From: Nymphaea colorata
Taxonomy: Eukaryota; Streptophyta; Magnoliopsida; Nymphaeales; Nymphaeaceae
DNA: 64,000 bases
Assembly: GCF_008831285.2 (NCBI RefSeq)
Contig: NC_045140.1
Coordinates: 4,879,528 to 4,943,527 of the forward strand
Direction of reading: 5' to 3'
The notes under the pieces are model-generated. The model was not told where the DNA came from, made no database searches, and was given only the letters and a program-made list of their open reading frames with translations. The translations under genes and the position numbers were made by a program. Within the stretch, counting starts at the first letter, position 1; every line of letters starts with the position of its first letter. Of the stretch, positions 51,801-59,870 are shown one piece after another.

Positions 51801-54800
51801 ACGACTATTTTTCTTCTTAGGATGAAGATCCCAACAAAACTCAATGGTGTGACTAGATTCCTTGCAGTGAGTACACTTCCGAGAGGGTCGGGGAGCCCCC
51901 ATAGGAGCATGGCTAACAAGGGCAAACTGCTCATTGCATGGGGAACAAGCCTCCTCTTTTCCTGTCATAACAAGACGTCGCTGCTCTTCAGCCTCAATGT
52001 GAGAATAAACATCCTCAATGCTTACCATTTGTTATGAATTTAGAATTTGACTTCTAATGCCTTCGAAATTGTCATTCAACCCTGCCAAGAACATAAACAC
52101 CATGTTCTTTCATTCATTGGCGTAATACCGCCGTCTGGTCTTGGGGACAATTCCAAGTATCATTAGAGTAGTAGTCAAGTTCCCCCCATTTAGATTTTAC
52201 TGCCGCATAAAAGTCAATGATAGAAAACTCTCCTTGCTGTAAAGCATATACATCTTTCATCACTTGATACACACAGTGATCCTTTTTCTTCTAACCATAT
52301 ATCTGTTCTAAGATAACCCACATATCCCGGGCAGTCCTCTTATGAAGAATGAGAGGTTGAATATCAGAGGACACAAAGTTGACAATTCATATTTTAACTT
52401 GGTTGTCCTCAAGAAACCACATGTTCCACGTTGACAATTCATATTTTAACTTGGTTGTCCTCAAGAAACCACATGTTCCACGCTGGGCTAGCCTTAGGTG
52501 GTTCAGTCCTCTTCCCATTGACATAAGCGATTCTCCCCCGACCAGCGATTGCCATAGTGATGGCAGAAGACCAATGCAAATAATTATCCTTGGTGAGTCG
52601 AATAGTGGTAATTTGAACAAGAATGTTCTCAGTTCTAGGGTTCCCGACCTCTAACTGATCCGTATAAACATCGATTTTCCTCGAATCTTCCATCCTAATA
52701 CAACAGTAAATCAATAGAGTATACGTTTCACTGATAGTCGGTCCTACTAAGGAGGAAGCACCTACTGCTGCTTCACTACAACAAGAAGACGCACCACAAT
52801 CTACTATGAGTACTAGAAAAAAAAATAGCAGAGGGGCGTGCGGCCAGTGCAGACCATGACGACACCTGTATAAACAATGATTTTCCTCGAATCTTCCATC
52901 CTAATACAACAGTAAATCAATAGAGTATACGTTTCACTGATAGTCGGTCCTACTAAGGAGGAAGCACCTACTGCTGCTTCACTACAACAAGAAGACGCAC
53001 CACAATCTACTATGAGTACCAGAAAAAAAAATAGCAGAGGGGCGTGCAGCCAGTGCAGAGACCATGACGACACCTAAGGATGACGACGGTGGAAGATGGT
53101 AGTATTGGCAGATAATGTTTGGCTGCTTCTGGTCGACAATCAACGAAAAATATAGCAGGCGAAACTGCAGTGAGTCGATGGGGGCAATGCCAGAGCTCCA
53201 TAGCAGTAGTAGAGGAGCGACGTTAGCACCAGTGGCGGAGATAGCAACGATGCTGGGAATAGTTGAGGTGATGTCGGAGCTTCACGGTAGTAGCAGAGGC
53301 AGCAGGAAGGGGCGACAAGTGACAATAGAAAGGGGTGATGAACGATAGCAGGGAAGGTTGGAATGATGGGCGACAGGCTGTAGCAATGGCGGAACTTCAC
53401 GCTAGCGATAACACCAGAAGGGAAGCAACACCAATAAACGAACGATTATAGGGAAGACAACGGCGAGGAAGGTGGCAGGTCTTGTGCAAGTTCGATCCTT
53501 TTGTCGATGCCAATGTGCACCATCGGCAACGGCTGGATTCTCGTCCAAAAAAAAAGCTCATAAACTCGGCTCTGATACCATGTTGGAAAGAAAAAAAAGC
53601 ACAAGAAACACAAAATGTAACGTGGAAAACCCTCAACAGGAAGAAAAAAACCACGATATTGGGAGATGATGGTCTCTCTCTCTCTTACTTCTCATTAACA
53701 CACTAATTAGGGTTACAAAGGTTACTTAAATAGGACCCAACGTGGACTGCCCCTTTAGAATGGGTCGGATCGGGTCCAGACCCGGACCCAGTCATACATA
53801 ACATGTCAACAGTAACTTTAAATTCAAGGAAAACATTTCTATCACTTTCTATGTTTTGAAGGTGTAAGTGACATAAGGTACACCACATATTCTACTGTAA
53901 CTTACAATATGGTAGTTACACATCTGAAGCTAGTATGAGGATTGTTTCGTATTGTTTTTCTTCAAGTTAACTTTATAGCATAGATTCTCATAGGTTACGT
54001 TATGTAAAATACTGCTTTCAACAATTTTACTTTCTTGCCTGCTTGAGATAAGATTGTGATGCACTACGACCATTCATTATTACTTTCACTTTTTTGTCAG
54101 TTATAGGTTATCATGGGAGCGGGTGCAGTCTCTTTGTCAACTAAGGAGAAGGTATGTTCAGCTGTATGCAAATTTTCTTCAACAAATATCATTAGCAGAC
54201 AATGCAGAAATACGAGACATAGAGAGAGACCTCGACTCCAAGATTATCCTGTTATGGAGGTTTGCTTGCATCTTTGAACTTTTAATATTTCAATTAATGA
54301 AACAAGATTAAAGCAATCATCCAATTCTCTATGATGCGTAGCATATTGTCAAATTTATCTTCTGTAGGTTACTGGCTCATGCAAAGGTTGAGACAGTGAA
54401 GACAATAGAAATAGCTCGGCAAAAATCTCGTGGCAAGAAAAGCTGGTGGTCATTTGGATGGTATGCTGACCTCAATTTGAGAATGGTTCCTTACATGGAA
54501 ATAAGATTGTGCTACCTGATGGATTTGATGTTCCCAGTTCTTGCTTTCCATTATTTAGTATTTTTCCTCTTTCCTCAACCTGATGATGGTTTTTACCTGG
54601 AAATGAATTCATATTGCCTGATGTTTTTGCTTTTGCAAATGCTATTGCTTGCCACTAGTAATATTTAGCTGGGTTTGGAGTCATTTCACAATTCTCTGTA
54701 TGTTTTCTAGGGGTGCATCATCCAAGGAGTCAGTTGCGTTGAGCTACTCCCCAGGGGCAGATCTGTTAGAGGAACAAAGGCTAACAAAAGAAGAATGGCA

Positions 54801-55261
54801 AGCAATCAACAAATTATTGAGTTATCAGACTGAAGAAGGATTGGCTTGGCCTTCTGGAAAAGATATGGAAAAAATGATGCAATATCTGGTGAATGTTTCC
54901 ATTGGGACTGCTGCTGCTCGGATAATAAACATTGAGCAAACAGAGATCCTATGTGGCAAATTTGAGCAACTTCAAGTGTCTGCTAGGCTTTACCCAAAAA
55001 GCATCCAATGTGACATGACCTTAAAGCTTTGGGGTTTGTCTTCTCCTGAAGGATCACTTGTGCAGGTCTGTTTTATTTCATGATTTATTTCCTGTGTATT
55101 GCTATATCAGTATTTATATGCAAGCTAACTCTATTTATCTAATTAAGAGTGTCAGCAATGAGAAAAAAGTGAATGCTTTGGCCGCAACTTTTGTCTACTC
55201 ACCTTCAGAAAAAGATGTGGATTGGCGGCTTTCGGCAAATATTGCTCCATGTCATGTCACG
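24979..55261 (+). CDS. VPS13: VPS13-type bridge lipid-transfer protein, exons 1-15 (N-terminal 601 codons)
   Basis: VPS13 proteins are very large rods that move glycerolipids between membranes at contact sites. Coding exons: 24979-24993, 29961-30042, 31242-31345, 34522-34617, 34697-34744, 37458-37511, 37744-37847, 37964-38081, 46691-46792, 46879-47079, 47185-47342, 54101-54259, 54368-54460, 54711-55065, 55148-55261. Every intron is GT-AG and the joined frame is open for 1,803 nt. Residues 1 to about 115 are the chorein domain (starts MFEAHVSHLLKKYLGDYVQG, then EALRISVWKGDVVL). Conserved blocks follow: NVHIRYED, TFDTSGALDKLRKS, INGVLKYHRLGNQER, LCQLRRRYVQLYANFLQQ, DLDSKIILLWRLLAHAKVE, VDWRLSANIAPCHVT. 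The start is fixed by MFEAH, which opens plant VPS13 proteins. The short-linker form resembles the Arabidopsis VPS13M proteins more than SHRUBBY, by memory. About 80% of the protein should lie beyond the window. Introns 1, 3, 5, 8, 11 and 15 hold transposons. Confidence 0.95.
25340..28069 (-). mobile_element. Copia element F, internally deleted remnant in VPS13 intron 1
   Basis: Antisense to the gene. Gag starts at 28069 (MEEKKYLSLQTFLKLTPTNY) and continues in a second frame at 27904-27596. Near 27575 it jumps to the end of integrase (PQQNGISERKH, then SIYLINRMPSKVL), so the zinc knuckle, protease and most of integrase are deleted. Reverse transcriptase fragments follow, including VILLLYVDDMIITCSDN (26337-26062), then RNase H (25726-25511, AWRCKKQQKISLSSKKAEYR) and its end (HERTKHSEIDCHYVRE) down to about 25370. 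No LTR pair could be defined. Confidence 0.85.
28237..28264 (+). repeat. A28 homopolymer
   Basis: Uninterrupted run of 28 A on the plus strand within VPS13 intron 1, just upstream (minus sense) of the copia F gag start. It may be a leader T-tract of that element or the tail of a retroposed sequence. No flanking target duplication was recognised. Confidence 0.8.
28387..28420. repeat. Short perfect-looking hairpin
   Basis: Inverted repeat with a 15-bp stem (one mismatch) and a 4-base loop: GTCTCCAACGGCTAG and CTAGCCATTGGAGAC. A third partial copy of the word (CTCCAACAGCTAGTCTC) follows directly. Such words occur in LTR regions, so this may belong to the lost LTR of copia F. Confidence 0.6.
28421..29960 (+). 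other. Rest of VPS13 intron 1, with possible LTR-leader fragment
   Basis: At 29301 there is TATAAATAGGGG, followed by a 120-base purine-rich tract (29340-29460) and then TGGTGTCAGAGC (29465-29476), one mismatch from an initiator-Met primer-binding site. TATA, transcribed repeat and primer site in this order look like the right half of a sense-oriented LTR and leader. No coding sequence or partner LTR was found. The intron ends at TTTTCAG (29960). Confidence 0.35.
30043..31241 (+). other. VPS13 intron 2
   Basis: 1,199 bp between GTGCAA and TTGCAG splice sites. AT-rich, with no mobile element or gene recognised. Confidence 0.85.
31832..31875 (+). repeat. 22-bp direct duplication
   Basis: GGCCTTATGCCCTGAGAAGAGT occurs twice in tandem (31832-31853 and 31854-31875), just outside the AT-rich insert in copia G. 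Confidence 0.9.
31905..32235. repeat. Unidentified AT-rich insert in copia G
   Basis: About 330 bp separate the integrase and RT parts of copia G and do not resemble copia sequence. The segment has long A and T runs and repeated near-palindromic words: GTATAAAAC (twice), CATATAATACC, GTATAATACCC (twice), GTATTATACC, plus repeated AACGCGTTTT-like blocks. No clear terminal inverted repeats, and no coding sequence. Identity unknown. Confidence 0.5.
36095..36552 (-). mobile_element. TRIM (miniature LTR retrotransposon) in VPS13 intron 5
   Basis: Complete 458-bp element, antisense to VPS13. Read on the minus strand: 5' LTR 36552-36362 (191 bp, TGTAACACCCC to GTTGTTATA), one base, primer-binding site TGGTATCAGAGCAGTTC (36360-36344, initiator-Met type), a very short interior, polypurine tract AAGGGGGGTGGAT (36298-36286), and 3' LTR 36285-36095 (191 bp). 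Target duplication is GAAAT and GAAAC (4 of 5). The LTRs are about 80% identical by eye, so the insertion is old. It has no coding capacity, and such elements depend on enzymes from other elements. Confidence 0.9.
37029..37340 (+). repeat. Imperfect tandem duplication in VPS13 intron 5
   Basis: ATCTTCTGTTTTAGTTCCTT at 37029 recurs at 37214 (offset 185), followed in both by ATCCTGTTTCTTGTTG, then GAGACCAAC or AAGACCAAC and GGTCCTTGC. TTCCTTGAAATCTATGCC near the ends is also shared at a different offset, so indels have accumulated. Confidence 0.65.
38751..39058. mobile_element. MITE in VPS13 intron 8
   Basis: About 308 bp with imperfect inverted ends: GGCATCTTTGGATGACACTC on the left and GGGTATTTGGATGACGCCTA read from the right end. 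The interior has partial inverted copies of ATTGGTTTT and TTATTCACTCC-type words. Terminal TTTGGATGAC words are typical of small non-autonomous plant DNA transposons. The target duplication is not clear. Confidence 0.45.
39884..39934. repeat. (TA)n microsatellite
   Basis: About 25 uninterrupted TA units in VPS13 intron 8, 50 bp before copia B. A candidate length-polymorphic marker. Confidence 0.95.
39985..40262 (+). repeat. Copia B 5' LTR
   Basis: 278 bp from TGTTAGAATATC to GTGTTTCTACA. CTCTTATATAATCCC at 40081-40095 is a plausible TATA region. Confidence 0.95.
40263..40274 (+). other. Copia B primer-binding site
   Basis: TGGTATCAGAGC directly after the LTR, complementary to initiator-Met tRNA. 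Confidence 0.95.
40687..44984 (+). pseudogene. Copia B gag-pol, disrupted
   Basis: Gag starts at 40687 (MADEMTPKMDVAF). Frame is lost in a T run near 41111-41117 and continues in another frame to 42344. Zinc knuckle CSHCNKLGHSVDFC is at 41442-41483 and protease WIVDSGATHHMT is intact. Integrase is interrupted by TGA at 42342-42344 where HSDVWGP is expected, then continues with DDYSRCTFVYLL, RTDNAREY and AERKNRHLL to 43031. RT at 43230-44084 has QLDVKNAFLND, YGLKQSPRAWFERL and LVYADDMIATGD. Further stops are TAG before VYTRK (43227-43229), TAA before FDLKDLG (44082-44084), two in GK-R-QRLVGK (about 44295-44301) and TGA before YSDADWAG (44499-44501). RNase H ends with KLGMFDMYAKLEG inside the polypurine region. 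Confidence 0.92.
44979..45256 (+). repeat. Copia B 3' LTR
   Basis: 278 bp, same ends and length as the 5' LTR, preceded by the polypurine tract GAGGGGGAG. Confidence 0.95.
45636..45960. repeat. GA/CT-rich block with inverted repeat, VPS13 intron 8
   Basis: Several GA or CT microsatellite tracts, each attached to the word TCATAAATATGA or its complement. The clearest inverted pair is 45708-45748 (TTCATATTTATTTATGATGC then CT repeats) with 45780-45811 (GA repeats then GGCGTCATAAATATGAA). The rest of the intron to 46690 has nothing identifiable. Confidence 0.65.
48188..48423 (-). repeat. Copia C 3' LTR
   Basis: 236 bp, aligning to the 5' LTR through ATTAACACACTAATTAGGGT and CTTTAGAATGGG words. 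Adjacent polypurine tract (48440-48424 minus): CCCAACTTGAGGGGGAG. Confidence 0.9.
48424..52693 (-). pseudogene. Copia C gag-pol, disrupted
   Basis: Gag begins MEDSRKIDVYTDQLEVGNPR near 52693. The zinc knuckle CTHCKESSHTIEFC lies in 52028-51621. Protease reads WIDDSGATHHMTKN around 51585-51545. Integrase fragments are in 51337-50945 (WHERFGHLPLR, CNVCQLAKHVR) and its C-terminal part in 50545-50237 (LGYSSTQKGYKCLY). RT fragments: 49912-49682 (LIGSKWVYTIKYKPD) and 49584-49282 (QLDVKNAFINGDLEE and LLLVYVDDMIVTGNN, catalytic residues kept). RNase H end: 48732-48418 (MYCDNKTAINLANNP, HVEIDHYFIRERID). Many frameshifts and stops separate these pieces. Confidence 0.88.
52378..52481 (-). repeat. 52-bp tandem duplication in copia C gag
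   Basis: 52378-52429 and 52430-52481 are identical copies that encode WNMWFLEDNQVK on the minus strand, so this gag peptide appears twice. Confidence 0.92.
52662..53075 (-). repeat. 206-bp tandem duplication at copia C gag start
   Basis: 52662-52867 and 52868-53075 are nearly identical. Each copy contains the gag initiation region (MEDSRKI) and part of the leader, so there are two candidate gag starts. Confidence 0.9.
53569..53580 (-). other. Copia C primer-binding site
   Basis: Minus strand TGGTATCAGAGC, immediately after the 5' LTR end CCAACA. Confidence 0.93.
53581..53811 (-). repeat. Copia C 5' LTR
   Basis: 231 bp. On the minus strand it runs from TGTTGACATGTTATG to TTTCCAACA. It is bordered by GTAAC on the host side. 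Confidence 0.93.
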
Positions 55262-55959
55262 GTAGCTAGAGGACTCTTTACCTATTTATTCAGTTAGAAT
55301 GACAACTAGCTGTTTCTTATTTTTGCTATATTGGTTCTTGTGAGCATCATTATATATTCTCTGCTATGGATTTGGAAGTTGCATCTTCTTTTCGTCTTCT
55401 AATATTTTATGAGATTGTGGACAATACTCATAGGATCAGTCTTTGTATGGACGTGCCAAATATCATTTGTAAGAGTGTCTTGTGCCATGACATAGATAAA
55501 AAGAAAATGAAATTTGTTCACTAATTTTATGATGTTCATCTTATGCTTGGACTAGAATCTAGTTCTCTTGCACTTCTTCTTTTCTAGTAACATGTGTGGA
55601 TGTGTGTATCTAGCAGATGTGGTTATGTGCATCTCTTTCTCTCCCTTCCTCCCTAACAGCTTGTCTGGATGGAAAGATTTGAAGGGAGAGGAACAGAAAG
55701 GATTTGAAAAAATTGTTTTTGGTTGTCTATTTATAATGGAAGGAAAGGAAAGGGTTAGAGTCGTTAGACCAACTCTTGTACACCTCGTCATCTTCTTTCT
55801 TAGTGCTTTTCTGAAACATAGAATATGGCAGCTGTTCTTCCAAACTCTATCATAGTATAAGAGCTGGGTTATATTCAATGGCTGCAATTTTTTTCCTATA
55901 GCGTGCTAAAGTGTAATGCTTCAATACACAACTAATCACAAAAAGGAAATAGATACAAG
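55262..55959 (+). other. Start of VPS13 intron 15, host sequence
   Basis: Starts with donor GTAGCT. The next conserved VPS13 block is not found before the transposons begin, so the intron extends beyond the window (more than 8.7 kb). A TTGTCTGGATGG word at 55660 resembles a conserved VPS13 motif but stops within 15 codons. Confidence 0.75.
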
Positions 55960-58900
55960 TTTTTTTTTTTTTTTGTAGCGGAAACAGAACAATCACACAC
56001 CTATGTTGTTAGCCCATGCTTAATCCCACTCACACACCCTAGGAGAAGCCCAGCTTCGACAAGCAATTGTATGTCGTCTTAGGGTTTTCAATCCCCATTA
56101 AGCTCAGTATATATCCCCTAAGCAGGGTATTGGGTCTTATTAGTTGCTAACTACTCAGCCGTCCCACTACTGACTAAACAGGGTGATAGCCACCCACTCA
56201 AGTCCAAACAGAAACATGGAACTCAAATGCTTTCAAAGGAAATGTTATAAAAAGGAAAGACAGTTCGAGGGGTTCGGGTCCAGCTCTAACAACTTGTCCC
56301 TCCTTCTCCGACTCCTTGTCCTCAAGGTGTGAATTCTGGGAACCTTTGCTGAATGTCTTAAGCCTGTTTCCAGGTAACAGGGATATCGTTGTGATGGTTC
56401 CATTCTATGAGCCATTCTTGTTCTGCTCCCCTGTTACTCCTGATTTTCATGAGTCTCAGTCGTCTGTAGGGATATATGGAAGGATGTTCATCCAGAATTG
56501 GGGTTGTGTGGGCCTTCTCTTCAGCAATAGAGGCAGGGCAGGGTTTAAGCTTAGTGCCTTGGATACATGAAAGATTGGGTGTATGGCACTGCCCTCTGGA
56601 AGCTGTAGTTCATATGCCAAGGATCCAATCCTGTGCTTAATCTGATAAGGTCCGACGTAACATGGGGCAAGTTTGTTGTACCCCCTAGGTAGGTGGAATC
56701 CTGCTCCTTGGGTTGGTCTGCTCAAGTAGACCCAGTCTACAGCATTGTATTGCTGGTCTTTATGCCTTCGATTGTATTGTATCACCATATGGTTCCAGGC
56801 AGCTGATAAATGCTCCTTGAGATCCTTAAGCACAACATCACGACACCTTAGGCACAGGTCTACTTCTTCCTCTCTTGCTGAACCAGGTTGGTACCTGCAA
56901 ACATCTGGGGCTGGCCTCCCATACACGGCTTCAAATGGATACTTACCTTTGAAGAATGCCAATGTGTTTTGTAGGTTAGCTTTGCCCCCAACAAATAGTC
57001 TGCCCACAGCCTTGGTCGCTGACCTGAACAACAGCGTAAGTAAGTCTCCAAGCATCTATTTACCACCTCCGTTTGCCCGTCCGTATGGGGGTGGTGTGCA
57101 GTGCTCATTTGCAACTTGGTGCCATGTAGCTGAAAATATTCCTTCCAAAATGCACTTAGGAAGAGGGGGTCATGGTCACTGATGGAGCATGGCATTCCAT
57201 GCAACCGTCCTGTGTAGTCTTGGAAGGACTTAGCCACAGATTTGGCTGTCTATGGGTGGGCTAGGGGCACAAAATGAGCATACTTCGAAAGGCAATCTAC
57301 CACCACCATGATCACTGGTTTTCATCACGAGAGGGGGAGTCCTGTGAAATCCATAGAGAGGTTCTTCCAAATCTGCTCCGGAATTGGTAGTGGCTGCAGT
57401 AAACCAGCCGGCTTCATCATTTTATATTTATTGCGTTGGCATACGTCGCAATTCCTAACATACTCTCTGATGGCTCTCTTCATGCCTGGCCAAACGATGG
57501 TGGGCGCAGCCTGCTATACGTTCCTTCAGGCCCTTCATGTCCCGCTGCATTAACAGTATGGAAATGACCCAAGAGTATTGCTGGCAGGTCAGTTTCAGGA
57601 GGGATAAATATCCTTCCATTGCGATAGAGGTAAGGATTCTTCCATTCGTACCCATAAGTTTGGTGAGGGGATGACTATAATTGATCTTTGATGCGCTGAA
57701 CTGATTAAGCACGCTGGCAAGACGCCCTGATTTGCTCACACAGGTCCAATTGAACCCTTGACAAGGCTAGGAGGATAGTTTCAGCTTGCCATTCTGCTGC
57801 CCGTAACAGGCTATCAGCAGCACCAGTTTCCATCCCCTTGCAAAACTGCAATTCGAAGTCGAAGCCCATCAATTTTAAGATCCATCGCTGGAAGTTGGAG
57901 GCAGGACCTTAAACTGTTGCGGTCTGTCAGCACTATGAATTTTCATCCCAATAAGTAGTGCCTCCACTTCATAACTGCCATAGCGATGGCCATGAGTTCC
58001 CTTTCATAAGTTGATTTTGCACAGAAGGCTGTTCCCATGGCCTCGCTGAAAAAGGCTATCGGATATTTATCTTGACCTAATACAGCCCCTACTCCCACGT
58101 TTGAAGCCTCGGATTCTACCACAAATGGTGGCTGGAAATTTGGCATCTGTAACACAGCCTTTTTCAATTTGGCAAAGGCTTCCTCAGCCTTCTCATCCCA
58201 CTTGAATTGTCCCTTTTTTAGTGAGCGCTGTTAATGGAGAAGCTATAATCCCATATCCACACACAAACTTGCGGTAATACCCCGCAAGTCCTAAAAATGC
58301 CGTAGCTCTCTCATGGTTTTTGGCTGTACACAGTCACACACAACAGCTACTTTATCTTCTTCCATCCGCACCTGACCTCGGTTGATCACATGTCCTAGGA
58401 AAGAGACCTGCATGGTGCCAAAGGTACACCTGAATATGTTAGCCTTCAGCTGGTTTTGCTGCAGCATAGAGAGAACGGTGCACAAGTGCTGCAAGTGCTC
58501 TTCCTCCTCCTTGCTGTATATCAAGATATCATAAAAAAAAAAAATATAAATCTGCGGAGGTAAGGCGAAAGATGTCATTCATCACAGATTGGAACGTCAC
58601 AGGTGCGTTGATCAGTTCCAAGGGCATCACCACAAATTCATAATGCCCATGGGTAAGGAATGCAGTCTTGGGCACATCATCAGCCACCACCCGAATCTGG
58701 TGGTACCCTGAGCGCAGGTCTAACTTGGAAAAATAGACCCCTCCTTGCAGTTCGTCCAAGAGATCGTCTATAATTGGGATTGGGTAGCGATCATTGATAG
58801 TTACTGCATTGAGCGTGCGGTAATCTACACATAAACGCCAACTGCTGTCCTTTTTCTTCACCAGCAAGGCAGGAGAGGCGAATGGACTGTGACTGGGCTG

Positions 58901-59629
58901 GATAATCCCGCCCCCCAACATCTCCTACACTATACTTTCTAAGGCCTCCCGCTGCACTTGATTATACCGATAAGGCCTCTGTTTGATAGCAGCAGTACCA
59001 GGTTGCGAAATTATGCGATAATCGCTGTCCCTGCCTGGAGGCGGCCTTCTTGGAGCCCAGAACACCTATTGGAATTCTTGCATTATCTGTTCAAGTTCAA
59101 CTCCATCGACTTTTGTCTGATGCAGCCAGTTATTGGGCTTACTCAGGGATTGATTATTCGTAGGTAGCAATAAGAACGTAGCTAATGTCTTTTTCATGAG
59201 TTTCAGCACTGATTCTTCTGCAATTGGTTTTCGTGATGCTGCTTCTGTGTGAACTGTCCTTGGTCCCTGTCCCTAAAATGCTTTCTCATCTTAACGAAGT
59301 CCCATACTACCTCACCTCTGTCTCTTAGCCATTGTATACCAAGTACCAAGTCGGCCCCTGCCATGGCCAAGATGTATATCTCTATGGGAAAGCAGTGGCC
59401 TTGAATTTCTAATATTTAGTGACTGCACTTCCCTCTGCACTTCAAGGTGCTCCCGTCACCTACCACCACATCGAACATGGGTTGACTCTCCACATTGCAC
59501 CCTAACACCTTTGCCAATTTCTCTGATATGAAGTTGTGGGTGGATCCTGTATCGACCAACACGCTCACCCTCCTCCCTCTCAGGTGGCCTTCCACAAGCA
59601 TTATGTTGCAGCGGTGAAATAAGAAGGTC
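55960..59629 (-). mobile_element. Gypsy element E, defective, in VPS13 intron 15
   Basis: Antisense Ty3/gypsy remnant with order PR, RT, RNase H, IN. Protease 59601-59416 has VSVLVDTGSTHNFISEKLAK. RT 58921-58529 has [20 protein letters not shown] and [15 protein letters not shown]. The polymerase signature region near 58548 reads FFYDILIYS where YxDDILIYS is normal. RNase H 58167-57943 has VVESEASNVGVGAVL (Asp to Glu) and YERELMAI. Integrase: CDVCQRNKYKMMKPAG then MDFTGLP near 57450-57330, STAHHPHTDGQTEVVNRCLE in 57237-56860, and the gypsy C-terminal KLAPCYVGPYQI and IHPIFHVSKA in 57055-56456. A chromodomain-like tail (LIEWNHH, VTWKQA, PEF) is readable to about 56290. Left end: T15 at 55960-55974. 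Gag is missing because copia D is inserted. Confidence 0.88.
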
Positions 59630-59863
59630 TGTCGTGAGATGTGGAGAGAGCGAGAGAGAGGGAGATAGAGAGAGAGGCAGCCGTATGGCTAAACCAAAAA
59701 AGTTATCATTACGTTAACCCTAATCTCCCTTATAAAAGAGATTAGGGTAGAAAAGAGATTTACAAAATAACTCAATGAGAAACAACAAAAATATTAAAGA
59801 GATCTTATAACTCTTTAATATTACGAAGAGCCTCCTAAAACATAAAACTTTTCTAATTCAACA
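59630..59863 (-). repeat. Copia D 3' LTR
   Basis: Starts TGTTGAATTAG at 59863 (minus), directly after the polypurine tract CTTGAGGGGGAG (59875-59864). TTTATAAGG near 59740 is a plausible TATA region. The distal end is set near 59630, where gypsy coding similarity begins; without the partner LTR it is uncertain by about 10 bp. Confidence 0.75.
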
Positions 59864-59870
59864 CTCCCCC

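Larger units (their letters stand above)
48188..53811 (-). mobile_element. Copia element C, full length, in VPS13 intron 11 (antisense)
   Basis: 5,624 bp with a perfect target duplication GTAAC (48183-48187 and 53812-53816). On the minus strand the order is 5' LTR (53811-53581), initiator-Met primer site, gag, protease, integrase, RT, RNase H, polypurine tract, 3' LTR (48423-48188). The 3' LTR has degraded ends (TATTGACGTG and TTCAGTA instead of TGTTGACATG and CCAACA) and indels, so it is older than copia B. Protein motifs such as NYKCFISSLS, GLKQSPRAWFERL and KLGMFDLYAQLEG show it is a relative of copia B. Two tandem duplications lie in its gag and leader region. Confidence 0.93.

Noticed and set aside
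55655-55740. Possible VPS13 exon 16 (GTCTGGATGG after an AACAG acceptor)
   Set aside because: The frame meets a stop after about 14 codons, and the following residues do not match the VPS13 block expected there.
56745-57182. Plus-strand frame of 145 codons
   Set aside because: Antisense to the gypsy integrase region.
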